Shown piece after piece: positions 20,245 to 28,151 of a stretch of DNA of 52,456 nt (position 1 is the stretch's first letter; every line of letters starts with the position of its first letter). Below the pieces are notes generated by a model. The model did not search any database. It was not told the DNA's origin and saw nothing but the letters and a program-made list of their open reading frames with translations. This stretch comes from an uncultured Holophagaceae bacterium (GTDB lineage: Bacteria > Acidobacteriota > Holophagae > Holophagales > Holophagaceae). Location: the NCBI GenBank assembly GCA_903927605.1, contig CAIYNT010000251.1, forward strand, positions 1 to 52,456. Direction: 5' to 3'. Both the position numbers and the translations under genes were made by a program.

Positions 20245-21366
20245 TCAGCGGAGCATCACGTCCCGCCCGCGCCAATGGTTCACACCGCGCAGCCGGTCGG
20301 CCAGGGCCCAGGCCGTACCCGCAGCAAAGACCAGCGCATTCAGGGGCCACAGGGCCCAGACCAGATCCATGGGACGCCCGGTCATCCGCTGCTGCACATC
20401 CCCCACCAGCGCGGGGACCAGCAGCCAGAGCAGGAGCGCGAGGCCGGGATGGCCGGCGCAGGGCAGCCAGAGCGGCGCCAATCCAATCACCAATGCCACG
20501 GGCAGGATGAACGGCAGCAGCCACCAGGCGGGCAGGGCCGCGCTGTTTTTGCGCATGGCCCGCACCAGCTCACCGAGGCCATGGTACATCCGCAGGTGCA
20601 GGTCCGGACCACCTTGCGCCACGCGGTTGATGAAGCCCGCGGCTTTCACGCGCCGGGCCAGCATCATGTCGTCGATGGCCTCCAGGGGCGCGGCCGCATG
20701 TCCACCCACGGCCGCATAGGCCGCTCGGCGGACCAGCGTGAAGCCCCCCACGCCACAGAAGGCCGGATGCCGGGGATTCGGCACCTGGTGGGGTGGGACC
20801 AGCATGAGAAAGGCGGAGGCCGCCATGGGGAGGATCAGGCGCTCGGCGCGGCTCACGGCATCCACCGCCGGGATCAAGGCGAGGAGGTCCGTGGGTTGGG
20901 ATTGCGCGAAGGCGATTGCGCGGCGCAGCAGGTCCGCGGCGGCCTGCACGTCCCCATCCGCGAAGAGCAGCCAATCGGCAGCTCCTGTTTCCGGTTGTCG
21001 AAAGGCCAGGTCCAGGGCATGGTTCTTCCCCAGCCATCCTGCCGGAAGCTGATCGTTGCGGAGTACCCGTAGCCGGTCCGGATGGGTCGCTTCCCGCTGA
21101 CGGAGAAGCTCCGAGCTGCCGTCGGTCGAACCATCATCCACCACCAGGATGCGGAGGGCCGGATAGTCCTGCGCCAGCCAGGAATCAATGGCCGGGGCCA
21201 GTTCCCGGATCTCGTCTCGCACGGGAATGCAGAGGCAGACCGAGGGCAGATCCGAAGACAGCGCCGGATCCGCTTCCAGGACGGGGAGCCGAGCCCAGTG
21301 GCGGCGAAGGAGCACCAGACCCAGTGCGATGGTCGCGGCTGAAGCCCAGCTGAGGAGGTCGAGCAC
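20245..21366 (-). CDS. Membrane glycosyltransferase, family 2
   Basis: The 373-residue protein has an N-terminal membrane anchor, a GT-A catalytic domain and C-terminal membrane segments. Visible motifs are VDDGSTDGS, ADGDV as the metal-binding DxD-type site, and GWLGKNHAL, which is typical of the HpnB/CrtQ-like branch of family 2. This branch acts on membrane lipids such as hopanoids or carotenoids, but the substrate here is not evident. A GTG start at 21366 follows the marR stop by one base, so the pair forms an operon. Confidence 0.88.
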   Translation of the reverse strand: MLDLLSWASAATIALGLVLLRRHWARLPVLEADPALSSDLPSVCLCIPVRDEIRELAPAIDSWLAQDYPALRILVVDDGSTDGSSELLRQREATHPDRLRVLRNDQLPAGWLGKNHALDLAFRQPETGAADWLLFADGDVQAAADLLRRAIAFAQSQPTDLLALIPAVDAVSRAERLILPMAASAFLMLVPPHQVPNPRHPAFCGVGGFTLVRRAAYAAVGGHAAAPLEAIDDMMLARRVKAAGFINRVAQGGPDLHLRMYHGLGELVRAMRKNSAALPAWWLLPFILPVALVIGLAPLWLPCAGHPGLALLLWLLVPALVGDVQQRMTGRPMDLVWALWPLNALVFAAGTAWALADRLRGVNHWRGRDVMLR

Positions 21367-21367
21367 G

Positions 21368-21850
21368 TTACTTGTCGGAGAAAAAAAAGGGCGCCTCCAA
21401 GTGTTCGGCGTTTAGGACGGATTCCAGTGTGATCAGGGCCTGGTGAACGCTGAGGACCTTGGCCCGTTCCATGGATTCAAGACCTGCCAGCAGGTGCCCC
21501 TGTGCCGGATGGGGGGCTTCAGCCAGAATGCTCTGCCCTTTTTCGGTCGGAACCATCGAAATCCTGCGGCGGTCGCTGGGATCCGGATTCCGCGCCACCA
21601 GACCTTTGGCAACCAGCCGATCCACCACTCCGGTCACCGTACTGGATTCCAGGTGCATGCGTGCCGCCAGGTCCTTCAAGGCCAGGGGGCTGCTGCGGCC
21701 GAGCTCCCAGAGGGCCCACAGCTGCGGACCAGTCAAGTCGAATCGCTTTTCTACGGATCGGGAATATTCCTCCAGGGCTTTGACAATGCGCCGGAGGCTT
21801 TGCATACACTCCTGGATCAGTCGGCTCTGTGATCTGGCAATTCTGATCAT
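21368..21850 (-). CDS. MarR-family transcriptional regulator
   Basis: This 160-residue winged-helix protein has the recognition region LKDLAARMHLESSTVTGVVDRLVAKGLV and the wing DPSDRRRISM typical of MarR. It usually binds a palindrome near its own promoter and responds to small phenolic or oxidant ligands. It is the first gene of a two-gene operon with the membrane glycosyltransferase and is divergent from pal across a 318-bp gap. Confidence 0.92.
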   Translation of the reverse strand: MIRIARSQSRLIQECMQSLRRIVKALEEYSRSVEKRFDLTGPQLWALWELGRSSPLALKDLAARMHLESSTVTGVVDRLVAKGLVARNPDPSDRRRISMVPTEKGQSILAEAPHPAQGHLLAGLESMERAKVLSVHQALITLESVLNAEHLEAPFFFSDK

Positions 21851-22168
21851 CTGGGGACCTTTGTGAGTGGCACTGCTGCTGGATCATGCTCGTGTTGAGG
21901 GCGGTGGCTTAAACAATTCGAGAGGAACGGTGGATCCCTGCAATGGTGACCCAGGGAGATATTGGATTCAGTTCGAAATAAATGCCAATACTAAAAATTA
22001 GGGTTGCAAACGAAATAGATCCTTCTATATTTTTATTCCAAGGGGGAACGCCCCCAAGCAGAGGGTTCCTCGGCGCCTGCCGATGATCGCTTCAAGTTGA
22101 GGCAGTTGCAGTCGCCATGGCCATTCCGTAACTGGCACCACAGGCGGTGCCCACTCCTGGAGGTATAT
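21851..22168. other. Divergent intergenic region between marR and pal, with a candidate pal promoter
   Basis: The 318-bp gap is visibly more AT-rich than its surroundings. TTGCAA (22004-22009) and TATATT (22026-22031) with a 16-bp spacer form a plausible plus-strand promoter for pal. A short hairpin GGGGG-N4-CCCCC lies just downstream (around 22041-22055). No gene is seen here. Confidence 0.4.
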
Positions 22169-22762
22169 ATGCAGGTCTTGAAGTTCACATCCGTGCTCCT
22201 GTTGGGCACGTTCCTGGCTGTCGGGTCGGCTTGCAAAAAGCCAGAGCCGGTCATAAATGCCACTGTGGCCCCGAAGGTTGACACCTCGGCCCAGGACCGC
22301 GCCAAGGCAGATGCGGATGCCAAGAAGAAGGCCGAAGACGAGGCACGGCGTAAAGCCGAATTCGAAGCACGGCAGAAAGCGGAGGAAGCTCGCAGGAGCG
22401 CAGAGGCCGCTTTCCGGAAGGCCTCCGAACAGGCTCTTCAGGACATTCACTTCGATTTGGACAAGGCTGTGATCAAGGAGAAGGACAAGGCTGTGCTGCA
22501 GGGCATCGCGTCCTTCATGAAGAGCTACCCCCAGGCCCGGATTCAAGTGGAGGGGAATGCGGATGAGCGGGGAACTTTGGAATACAACCTTGCTCTCGGC
22601 GCGCAGCGCGCTGATGCGGCGATCGCCTACCTGAGCGCGCTCGGCGTAGCGGGAACCAGATTCACTTCCATCAGCTACGGCAAGGAAAAGCCTGTTTGTA
22701 CCGAGTCCAACGAAGACTGCTGGCACCGGAACCGGCACGATCACTTTGTCTTGAAGAATTAG
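22169..22762 (+). CDS. pal: Peptidoglycan-associated lipoprotein (Pal/OmpA-like)
   Basis: This 197-residue protein starts at an ATG four bases after GGAGGT. A signal peptide ends in VGSACKK, with Cys as the probable lipidated residue, though Gly at -3 is not ideal for a lipobox. A charged Ala/Lys/Glu-rich coiled linker (about 45-90) precedes an OmpA C-terminal domain with IHFDLDKA and GNADERGTLEYN, which bind peptidoglycan. It tethers the outer membrane to the wall. It is followed after 6 bp by a tolB-like gene. tolQ, tolR and tolA are not in the window. Confidence 0.93.
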   Translation: MQVLKFTSVLLLGTFLAVGSACKKPEPVINATVAPKVDTSAQDRAKADADAKKKAEDEARRKAEFEARQKAEEARRSAEAAFRKASEQALQDIHFDLDKAVIKEKDKAVLQGIASFMKSYPQARIQVEGNADERGTLEYNLALGAQRADAAIAYLSALGVAGTRFTSISYGKEKPVCTESNEDCWHRNRHDHFVLKN

Positions 22763-22768
22763 AACTGG

Positions 22769-23965
22769 ATGGGAAGAGCCTTCATTGGTTGGATGCTTTC
22801 TCTGGCCCTGCTAGGAGTAGGCCCCGAAGCTTTCGGGGCCTCTCCGCAGGAGGGCATTCGGATTCTGTCTCCACGAGTTGAAGGGCTGTCCTCGACTATT
22901 GGCAAAAGGTTTGTCTCTACCCTAGAGAAGGGACTCCAGATCTGGGAGATACCGCTGAAGGGAATGACCTCCAACCTGCGCTTGTCGTCGATCCTATCAA
23001 TGTCCAGAGGTGGTCGAATCCGGTTGGAGGCATCTCTTCTGCAAGGAGAGGGTGGACGCCCCATTTTCCGGAAAATCTACACAACCACTGAAACACTGTT
23101 TGATCGCATGCTTCTGAGCCTGACAAATGACCTGTCGATCCAAGTCAATGGGCGAGCGACGCCGGCCTTGAATCAGCTCCTGGTAGTGAAGGAGATCCGC
23201 CCCGGAGTTTCTGAGGTCTTGATGACAGACGTGGTGGGCGTCAGGATCGAACAGCTTACACAGCATGGAAGCCTTACCGTTTCACCAACGGGACTGAGGG
23301 CCGGGCGGTTCGCTTACATCACCTATGTGGCTGGACCCCCACAGATCTGGGGAATCGATCTGAAGGACAGAGCGCCAAGGCGGCTTTACGGAGATCCTGG
23401 GAGCGGGGGCCTGGTATCTCACCCCGCGCTTTCGCCGGATGGAAGGACGATCGCCTTCGTTGAGAGCAACAGTCGTGGCCTTCAGTGCATTCGGTTACTT
23501 GACTGGGAAACGGGTTCTGTGCGGAGCCTGACAGAATTCTCTGCCTTCAACTCAGAGCCGGCTTGGAGCCAGGACGGAGAGCGGATTGCCTATGTGCATG
23601 GCTCCGGACATAGAGGCCACATTGTGGTGGTGATTCGCGACGGGTCCTTGGTGAAGGACATCTGCTTAGCCCATCAGTCGGTTCGGGATCCAAGCTGGGC
23701 GCCGGATGGGAGGAACCTCGCATTTGTGGCTACCACCGAAGATGGAAGCAACCAGCTCAAGATGCTGGACCTGGCTTCTGGGGAAGCCAAAACACTCTGC
23801 TCGAGTCCGGTGACCATGGCCAACCCTCGTTGGGAACCCCATGGTCAGTGGCTAACCTATGATGAACAGGGCAAAGGCACACAGCTGCTCAACATCGCGA
23901 CCGGAACCATCCACCCATTCTTGGAAAACATTCACTCCCATCACACCTTGCGGTGGATCAAGTAG
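22769..23965 (+). CDS. TolB-like periplasmic beta-propeller protein
   Basis: The 398-residue protein has a signal peptide (MLSLALLGVGPEAFGA), an N-terminal alpha/beta domain and a C-terminal propeller of TolB/WD40-like repeats such as SHPALSPDGRTIAFV, SEPAWSQDGERIAYV and DPSWAPDGRNLAFV. TolB works with Pal in outer-membrane maintenance. The order here is pal then tolB, reversed from the usual. Ribosome site before the ATG is weak, suggesting translational coupling to pal. Confidence 0.87.
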   Translation: MGRAFIGWMLSLALLGVGPEAFGASPQEGIRILSPRVEGLSSTIGKRFVSTLEKGLQIWEIPLKGMTSNLRLSSILSMSRGGRIRLEASLLQGEGGRPIFRKIYTTTETLFDRMLLSLTNDLSIQVNGRATPALNQLLVVKEIRPGVSEVLMTDVVGVRIEQLTQHGSLTVSPTGLRAGRFAYITYVAGPPQIWGIDLKDRAPRRLYGDPGSGGLVSHPALSPDGRTIAFVESNSRGLQCIRLLDWETGSVRSLTEFSAFNSEPAWSQDGERIAYVHGSGHRGHIVVVIRDGSLVKDICLAHQSVRDPSWAPDGRNLAFVATTEDGSNQLKMLDLASGEAKTLCSSPVTMANPRWEPHGQWLTYDEQGKGTQLLNIATGTIHPFLENIHSHHTLRWIK

Positions 23966-24030
23966 GAAGGCCGGGAAATGCGGTACGGAATTCACACACA
24001 CAAACCTGTCCTGGCCTGAGGGGAATCATC

Positions 24031-25386
24031 ATGCGGCGAAGACTGGCGGAAGAGACCATCCTGTTCATCAGTGTCTTCAAATGGGTCGTGCTTGCAACGG
24101 GTGTCGGGGCATTGATCGGAGCCATCACCACGATCTTCCTCAAGTTGCTGGTTTGGGGTACGGCTGTGGGTCAACACCATCCCCATACGTTTCTGTTTCT
24201 CCCCCTGGCCTTGTTCCTCAGTGCGTTATTGGTCAAGTTGGCCCCGGATGCGCAGGGGCATGGAACCGAGAAGGTCATCGAGGCCATCCACCGGCATGGC
24301 GGCAAGATCAAAGCTGCCGTGGTGCCCGTCAAGCTGGTGGCCACGCTCATCACGCTTTGCATCGGGGGCTCGGCTGGCAAGGAGGGGCCCTGCGCCCAGA
24401 TCGGCGCGGGAATATCCTCCCTCGTGGCCGACCTGTTCCGATTCGATGAGCAGGATCGCAAGAAGCTGGTCATCTGCGGCATCAGCGCGGGCTTCGCTTC
24501 GGTCTTCGGGACTCCCATCGCAGGCTCCATCTTCGGGGTGGAGGTGCTCTTCGTGGGGACCATCCTCTACGACGTTCTGCTCCCGTCATTCATCGCCGGG
24601 ATCACCGCCTACCAGGTCTCATCAGCGCTGGGGATCCACTACTTCTACCATCCGGTGAACGTGCTGCCGAAATTCAGCGAGGCCTTCTTCCTCAAGGTCA
24701 TCCTGGCGGGCGTGTTCTTCGGTTTGTGCTCGATGATGCTCATCGAGACCTTGAAGTTGGGAGAGAAACTTTCGGCCCGGCTCCGGATCTGGACCCCCTT
24801 CAAGGGGCTCATTGGAGGCGCTGCGCTGGTGGCACTGGCGCTTGTATTCTCGAACCAGTATCTAGGCCTGGGGCTGGAAACGATCGAAACCTGCCTGCGT
24901 GGCGAGCAGGTCCCCTGGTCCGCCTTCATCCTCAAACCTCTGTTCACATCCATCACCTTGAATTTCGGAGGGAGCGGCGGCATCGTGACGCCAATCTTTT
25001 TCGTGGGCGCAACCTCCGGCATGTTCTTCGCTTCCCTGATGGGATTGAATGCTGCGACCTTTTCCGCCATCGGCTTCACCAGCGTGTTGGCCGGTGCTGC
25101 GAACACGCCCATCGCTGCGAGCATCCTCGCTGTTGAGATTTTTGGACCCGTGGTCGCGCCCTACGCCACGGTAGCTTGTGTCATCAGTTTCCTGATGACG
25201 GGTCATCGCAGTGTCTATCACTCCCAGGTTCTTTCCATGCGGAAAGCCGAATCAATCCAAGTGGAGATCGGGAAGGAAATGGAGAACATCGAGGCCAAGT
25301 ACGCACGACGCGAGAGTGGGCTGATCCGTCGTGCTGTGATCTGGTTCCGGGTGGTGGAGAGGGTCATCAAGCGGTTCGGATCTTGA
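24031..25386 (+). CDS. ClC-family chloride channel / H+ antiporter
   Basis: This 451-residue membrane protein moves chloride or related anions. The conserved GSAGKEGP motif at residues 113-120 includes the gating glutamate Glu118, which favours exchanger or gated behaviour. The pore segment GSGGIVTPIFFVGATSG matches the GxFxP region of ClC proteins. There is a short C-terminal tail without CBS domains. AGGGG precedes the ATG at 24031. It follows the tolB-like gene after 65 bp. Confidence 0.92.
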   Translation: MRRRLAEETILFISVFKWVVLATGVGALIGAITTIFLKLLVWGTAVGQHHPHTFLFLPLALFLSALLVKLAPDAQGHGTEKVIEAIHRHGGKIKAAVVPVKLVATLITLCIGGSAGKEGPCAQIGAGISSLVADLFRFDEQDRKKLVICGISAGFASVFGTPIAGSIFGVEVLFVGTILYDVLLPSFIAGITAYQVSSALGIHYFYHPVNVLPKFSEAFFLKVILAGVFFGLCSMMLIETLKLGEKLSARLRIWTPFKGLIGGAALVALALVFSNQYLGLGLETIETCLRGEQVPWSAFILKPLFTSITLNFGGSGGIVTPIFFVGATSGMFFASLMGLNAATFSAIGFTSVLAGAANTPIAASILAVEIFGPVVAPYATVACVISFLMTGHRSVYHSQVLSMRKAESIQVEIGKEMENIEAKYARRESGLIRRAVIWFRVVERVIKRFGS

Positions 25387-25407
25387 GTTCTCCCAGCCTC
25401 TTGGACT

Positions 25408-25421
25408 AGGGCATTCGAGCC
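25408..25421. repeat. 14-bp direct repeat, left copy, flanking the antiporter gene
   Basis: AGGGCATTCGAGCC occurs here and again at 26713-26726. The antiporter gene lies exactly between the two copies. Confidence 0.6.
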
Positions 25422-25469
25422 ACAGGCCGGAAGGGGTGATTCAATGAGGGGATACCCACCGAGGCGTCC

Positions 25470-26702
25470 ATGCCCCTGGCCATTCTGATGCACGACCCCC
25501 TTGCCGGCACCCTGATGCTGCTGGCCCTGCTGTGGCTGTCGGCGAAGGTGGGGGGCGAGCTGGCCGTGCGCCTGAAGTTGCCGGCAGTGACGGGCGAGTT
25601 GGCGGTGGGCTTGGTCCTCACGGCCCTCCACCGGTCCTGGACGGCGTTTCCGGATGTGGCCGCATCGCCCGCCACGGAGCTGCTGGGGGGCCTCGGTGTG
25701 GTGGTCCTCATGTTCGCCGTGGGCCTGGAATCCACGGTGCCGCAGATGCTGAAGGTGGGCTTCGCCTCGTTGCGCGTGGCCCTCATCGGCGTGGTGCTGC
25801 CCATGGCCGCAGGCCTCGCGGGGGCCTGGCTGCTGCTGCCACAGGGCTCACCCTTCGTGCTGGACCTCTTCATCGGGGCCTGCCTCTGCGCCACCAGCAT
25901 CGGGATTTCAGCGCAGGTGCTGCGGGAGAAAGGCGCCTCCGATTCCGTGGCGGGCCGCATCATCGTGGGGGCGGCGGTGGTGGACGATGTCCTGGGTCTG
26001 CTGGTGCTGGTGGCAGTCTCCGGTCTGGTGGGCGCCGCCTCCGGTGGGCCCGCGGGGCCGAGTCTGGTGTGGACCCTGACCCTGGCCCTGGGTTTCCTGG
26101 CGGCTGCGCTCACCCTGGGTCGGCTGGCCACACCGCACCTGTTCAGCCTCGCCAACCGGCTGCGCAGTGAGCAGGTGCTGCTACCCCTGGGTCTCGGCTT
26201 CGCCTTCTTGCTGGCCTGGCTCGGCAACCTTGCAGGCCTGGCCTCCATCGTGGGCGCCTACGCAGCGGGGCTCATTCTCGAACCTGCGCATATCGAGGAT
26301 CTGGAACGCCGGGAGCGTCACACACTGGAGGAGCTGGTGCATCCGCTGGTGTCAGTCTTCTCTCCGCTCTTCTTCGTCCTGATGGGTGCGAAGGTGGACC
26401 CGACGGCTCTGTTCAAACCCGCGACCCTGGGCTTCGTCGTGGTCCTCGCGGTGTTGGGGGTGGCCGGAAAATATGCCGCAGGCTACGGCGGCGGCAAGGG
26501 CATCCGCGCCGCGGTGGTGGGCTGGGGCATGGTGCCCCGGGGTGAGGTGGGCCTCATCTTCGTGGCGACCGGCGCCCAGCTTCACCTGAACGGTGTGCCG
26601 CTGCTGAGCGCCGAAGTACAGGCCGGCATCATCGGTGCCCTGCTGCTGACCACCGTGGCCGGGCCCGTGGGGCTGGGGTGGGTGTTGCGCGGGCGGAGTT
26701 GA
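25470..26702 (+). CDS. Cation:proton antiporter, CPA2 family
   Basis: This 410-residue polytopic protein has about 12 membrane segments. The family signatures are the GIGLVLMFAVGLE-like helix (GVVVLMFAVGLE), GACLCATSIGI and the ion-binding double acid in GAAVVDDVLGL, plus the C-terminal PRGEVGLIF. It exchanges Na+ or K+ for H+ across the cytoplasmic membrane. No TrkA-N/RCK domain is attached. It is convergent with the DsbD-alpha-like gene. Start ATG lacks an obvious ribosome site. Confidence 0.9.
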   Translation: MPLAILMHDPLAGTLMLLALLWLSAKVGGELAVRLKLPAVTGELAVGLVLTALHRSWTAFPDVAASPATELLGGLGVVVLMFAVGLESTVPQMLKVGFASLRVALIGVVLPMAAGLAGAWLLLPQGSPFVLDLFIGACLCATSIGISAQVLREKGASDSVAGRIIVGAAVVDDVLGLLVLVAVSGLVGAASGGPAGPSLVWTLTLALGFLAAALTLGRLATPHLFSLANRLRSEQVLLPLGLGFAFLLAWLGNLAGLASIVGAYAAGLILEPAHIEDLERRERHTLEELVHPLVSVFSPLFFVLMGAKVDPTALFKPATLGFVVVLAVLGVAGKYAAGYGGGKGIRAAVVGWGMVPRGEVGLIFVATGAQLHLNGVPLLSAEVQAGIIGALLLTTVAGPVGLGWVLRGRS

Positions 26703-26712
26703 AGAAGAGCCA

Positions 26713-26726
26713 AGGGCATTCGAGCC
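26713..26726. repeat. 14-bp direct repeat, right copy, flanking the antiporter gene
   Basis: This is the second copy of AGGGCATTCGAGCC. It also forms the left arm of the hairpin described next. Confidence 0.6.
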
Positions 26727-26749
26727 GTGGATGAACTCGAATGAATGCC
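26715..26749. terminator. Possible bidirectional terminator between convergent genes
   Basis: GGCATTCGAG (26715-26724) can pair with CTCGAATG and the GCC that follows (26736-26749, with a small bulge). It lies between the ends of the antiporter and DsbD-alpha-like genes. There is no strong T-run. Confidence 0.35.
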
Positions 26750-26779
26750 AAGGAAAATGGTGGAGCGAGGTCTCAGCTC

Positions 26780-27187
26780 TCAGAAAGTTTCGGCCGGTAT
26801 CTCGACCACCGGCACCGCGAGTATGCGTTTCACGGGGAGAAAGCACACGCCATCGGGCCCTTCGGTGCAGGGCTGGTAGGTGACGACCACCCGCACAGGA
26901 TTCTCCAGGCCAGTACCATGCAGGCCCACTTTCACGACGCCTCGCCAGATGGGATCGCCGGCTTCATCCTGACCATTGGCGGGTGGGAGGGGGCCGAGCC
27001 GCAGGGTGCCACCGGATACCAATGCGATCCGGAAGGCCCGGGCCTTGAGGTGTGCGCCTGGGGGCACCGTCACCGAGAGCTCTCCGTTCGCTATCGATAT
27101 GGGCACATCTTTCACTGGATTGAAGGAGGGGCCAGCCTGAATGATCAGTGGGGCCATCATCATCAGGGCGGAACGCAAACCGAGCAT
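26780..27187 (-). CDS. Stand-alone DsbD-alpha-like secreted protein
   Basis: This 135-residue protein has a signal peptide (ALMMMAPLIIQAG). The C-terminal half, VVVTYQPCTEGPDGVCFLPVKR, resembles the N-terminal domain of DsbD, where a Cys pair in YQGCad-GlCYPP shuttles electrons to periplasmic partners. The Cys pair is Cys107 and Cys115, spaced wider than the usual six residues. No membrane DsbD-beta or thioredoxin domain is fused. It starts one base after the ApbE stop and is the last gene of the cassette. The family match is by motif only. Confidence 0.72.
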   Translation of the reverse strand: MLGLRSALMMMAPLIIQAGPSFNPVKDVPISIANGELSVTVPPGAHLKARAFRIALVSGGTLRLGPLPPANGQDEAGDPIWRGVVKVGLHGTGLENPVRVVVTYQPCTEGPDGVCFLPVKRILAVPVVEIPAETF

Positions 27188-27188
27188 T

Positions 27189-28151
27189 TCAGTGGCCTCC
27201 CAGAAGATCGGAGATCCGGGTCAGACCCGAGGTGGCCAGCAGGTCTCCCGCTTCAGTGATGAGGGCACCTTCCACGGAGGCGGAGGCTTCCAGCAGCTGG
27301 AGCCCTCGATCCGGCCCCAGCAGGAACGCGGCGGTGGCGAGCCGGCCGGCCTCGAAGGCTGTCGGGGCCACCACCGTCGCCGAGGTGATGCCGCGGGCAG
27401 GATGCCCGGTTGTGGCGTCGAGGATATGGTGGTAGCGGACTCCATCGACTTCGAAGCCACGCTCGTAATCCCCCGAGGTCGCGATGCCACAGTCCTCCTT
27501 GGCCCGGATCGTGAGCCGGAAGCGGCTGCGGTCCCGGGGATCCTGTACGCCAATCACCCAGGGTTTCCGGTCGCCCCGCCGACCCACGGTGCGGACATCG
27601 CCAAGCAGGTTCACGAGGGCCGATTCGACCCCCCGAGTCCGGAGCAGTTCTGCCACCCGGTCGGCGGCGTACTCCTTGCCCACGCCGCCCAGATCGAGTT
27701 CCATGTCTTCGCGGGCCAGACGGACCGTGCCATGCCGCAGCAGGACTGCACTGGCATCCACGCGAGGGAGCAGTTCCCGGATCGAGGTCTCTGAAGGTAC
27801 TGCGGCCTTCCGGAAGTCCCATGCTCGCCGCAGGACGCCCACAGTGGGATCGAACCGGCCCCCCGTGAGGATCGCGAGATCCAGGGCGGCCTGAATCAGG
27901 AACTCTGTCTCTTCATCGATGACCACGGGAGAACCGCCGGCTCCATCGTTGATCTCAGAGAGCACGCTGGTGGGCCGGTAGCGGGAGAACTTGGCCTCGA
28001 TGCGCCGAGCCTCGGCCACCGCCTCGCGCGCAAAGGCCGTTGCCAACTCCTGGCCGCGGTCTTCCACGAAGCTCACGATGGCTTCGCCACCCATGAGGGC
28101 GAACCGGGTGGTGTAGAGGGTCCGTCCCTCCACGGGTGTCAGTACCGCCAT
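27189..28151 (-). CDS. ApbE-like FAD:protein FMN transferase
   Basis: The 320-residue protein matches ApbE, which transfers FMN from FAD to Ser/Thr of target proteins. Recognisable elements are RFDPTVGVL near 99-107, DLGGVGKEYAADR at 153-165, NLLGDVR at 181-187 and YHHILDATTGHPA at 240-252. Two oddities stand out. First, the sequence EAGRLAT at 267-273 has Gly269 where the Mg-binding Asp of ADALAT is normal. Second, no signal peptide or lipobox is seen, although ApbE usually acts outside the cytoplasm. Its start overlaps the end of the DUF3570 gene by 13 bp, so the two are coupled. The likely target is the DUF3570 neighbour. Confidence 0.88.
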   Translation of the reverse strand: MAVLTPVEGRTLYTTRFALMGGEAIVSFVEDRGQELATAFAREAVAEARRIEAKFSRYRPTSVLSEINDGAGGSPVVIDEETEFLIQAALDLAILTGGRFDPTVGVLRRAWDFRKAAVPSETSIRELLPRVDASAVLLRHGTVRLAREDMELDLGGVGKEYAADRVAELLRTRGVESALVNLLGDVRTVGRRGDRKPWVIGVQDPRDRSRFRLTIRAKEDCGIATSGDYERGFEVDGVRYHHILDATTGHPARGITSATVVAPTAFEAGRLATAAFLLGPDRGLQLLEASASVEGALITEAGDLLATSGLTRISDLLGGH

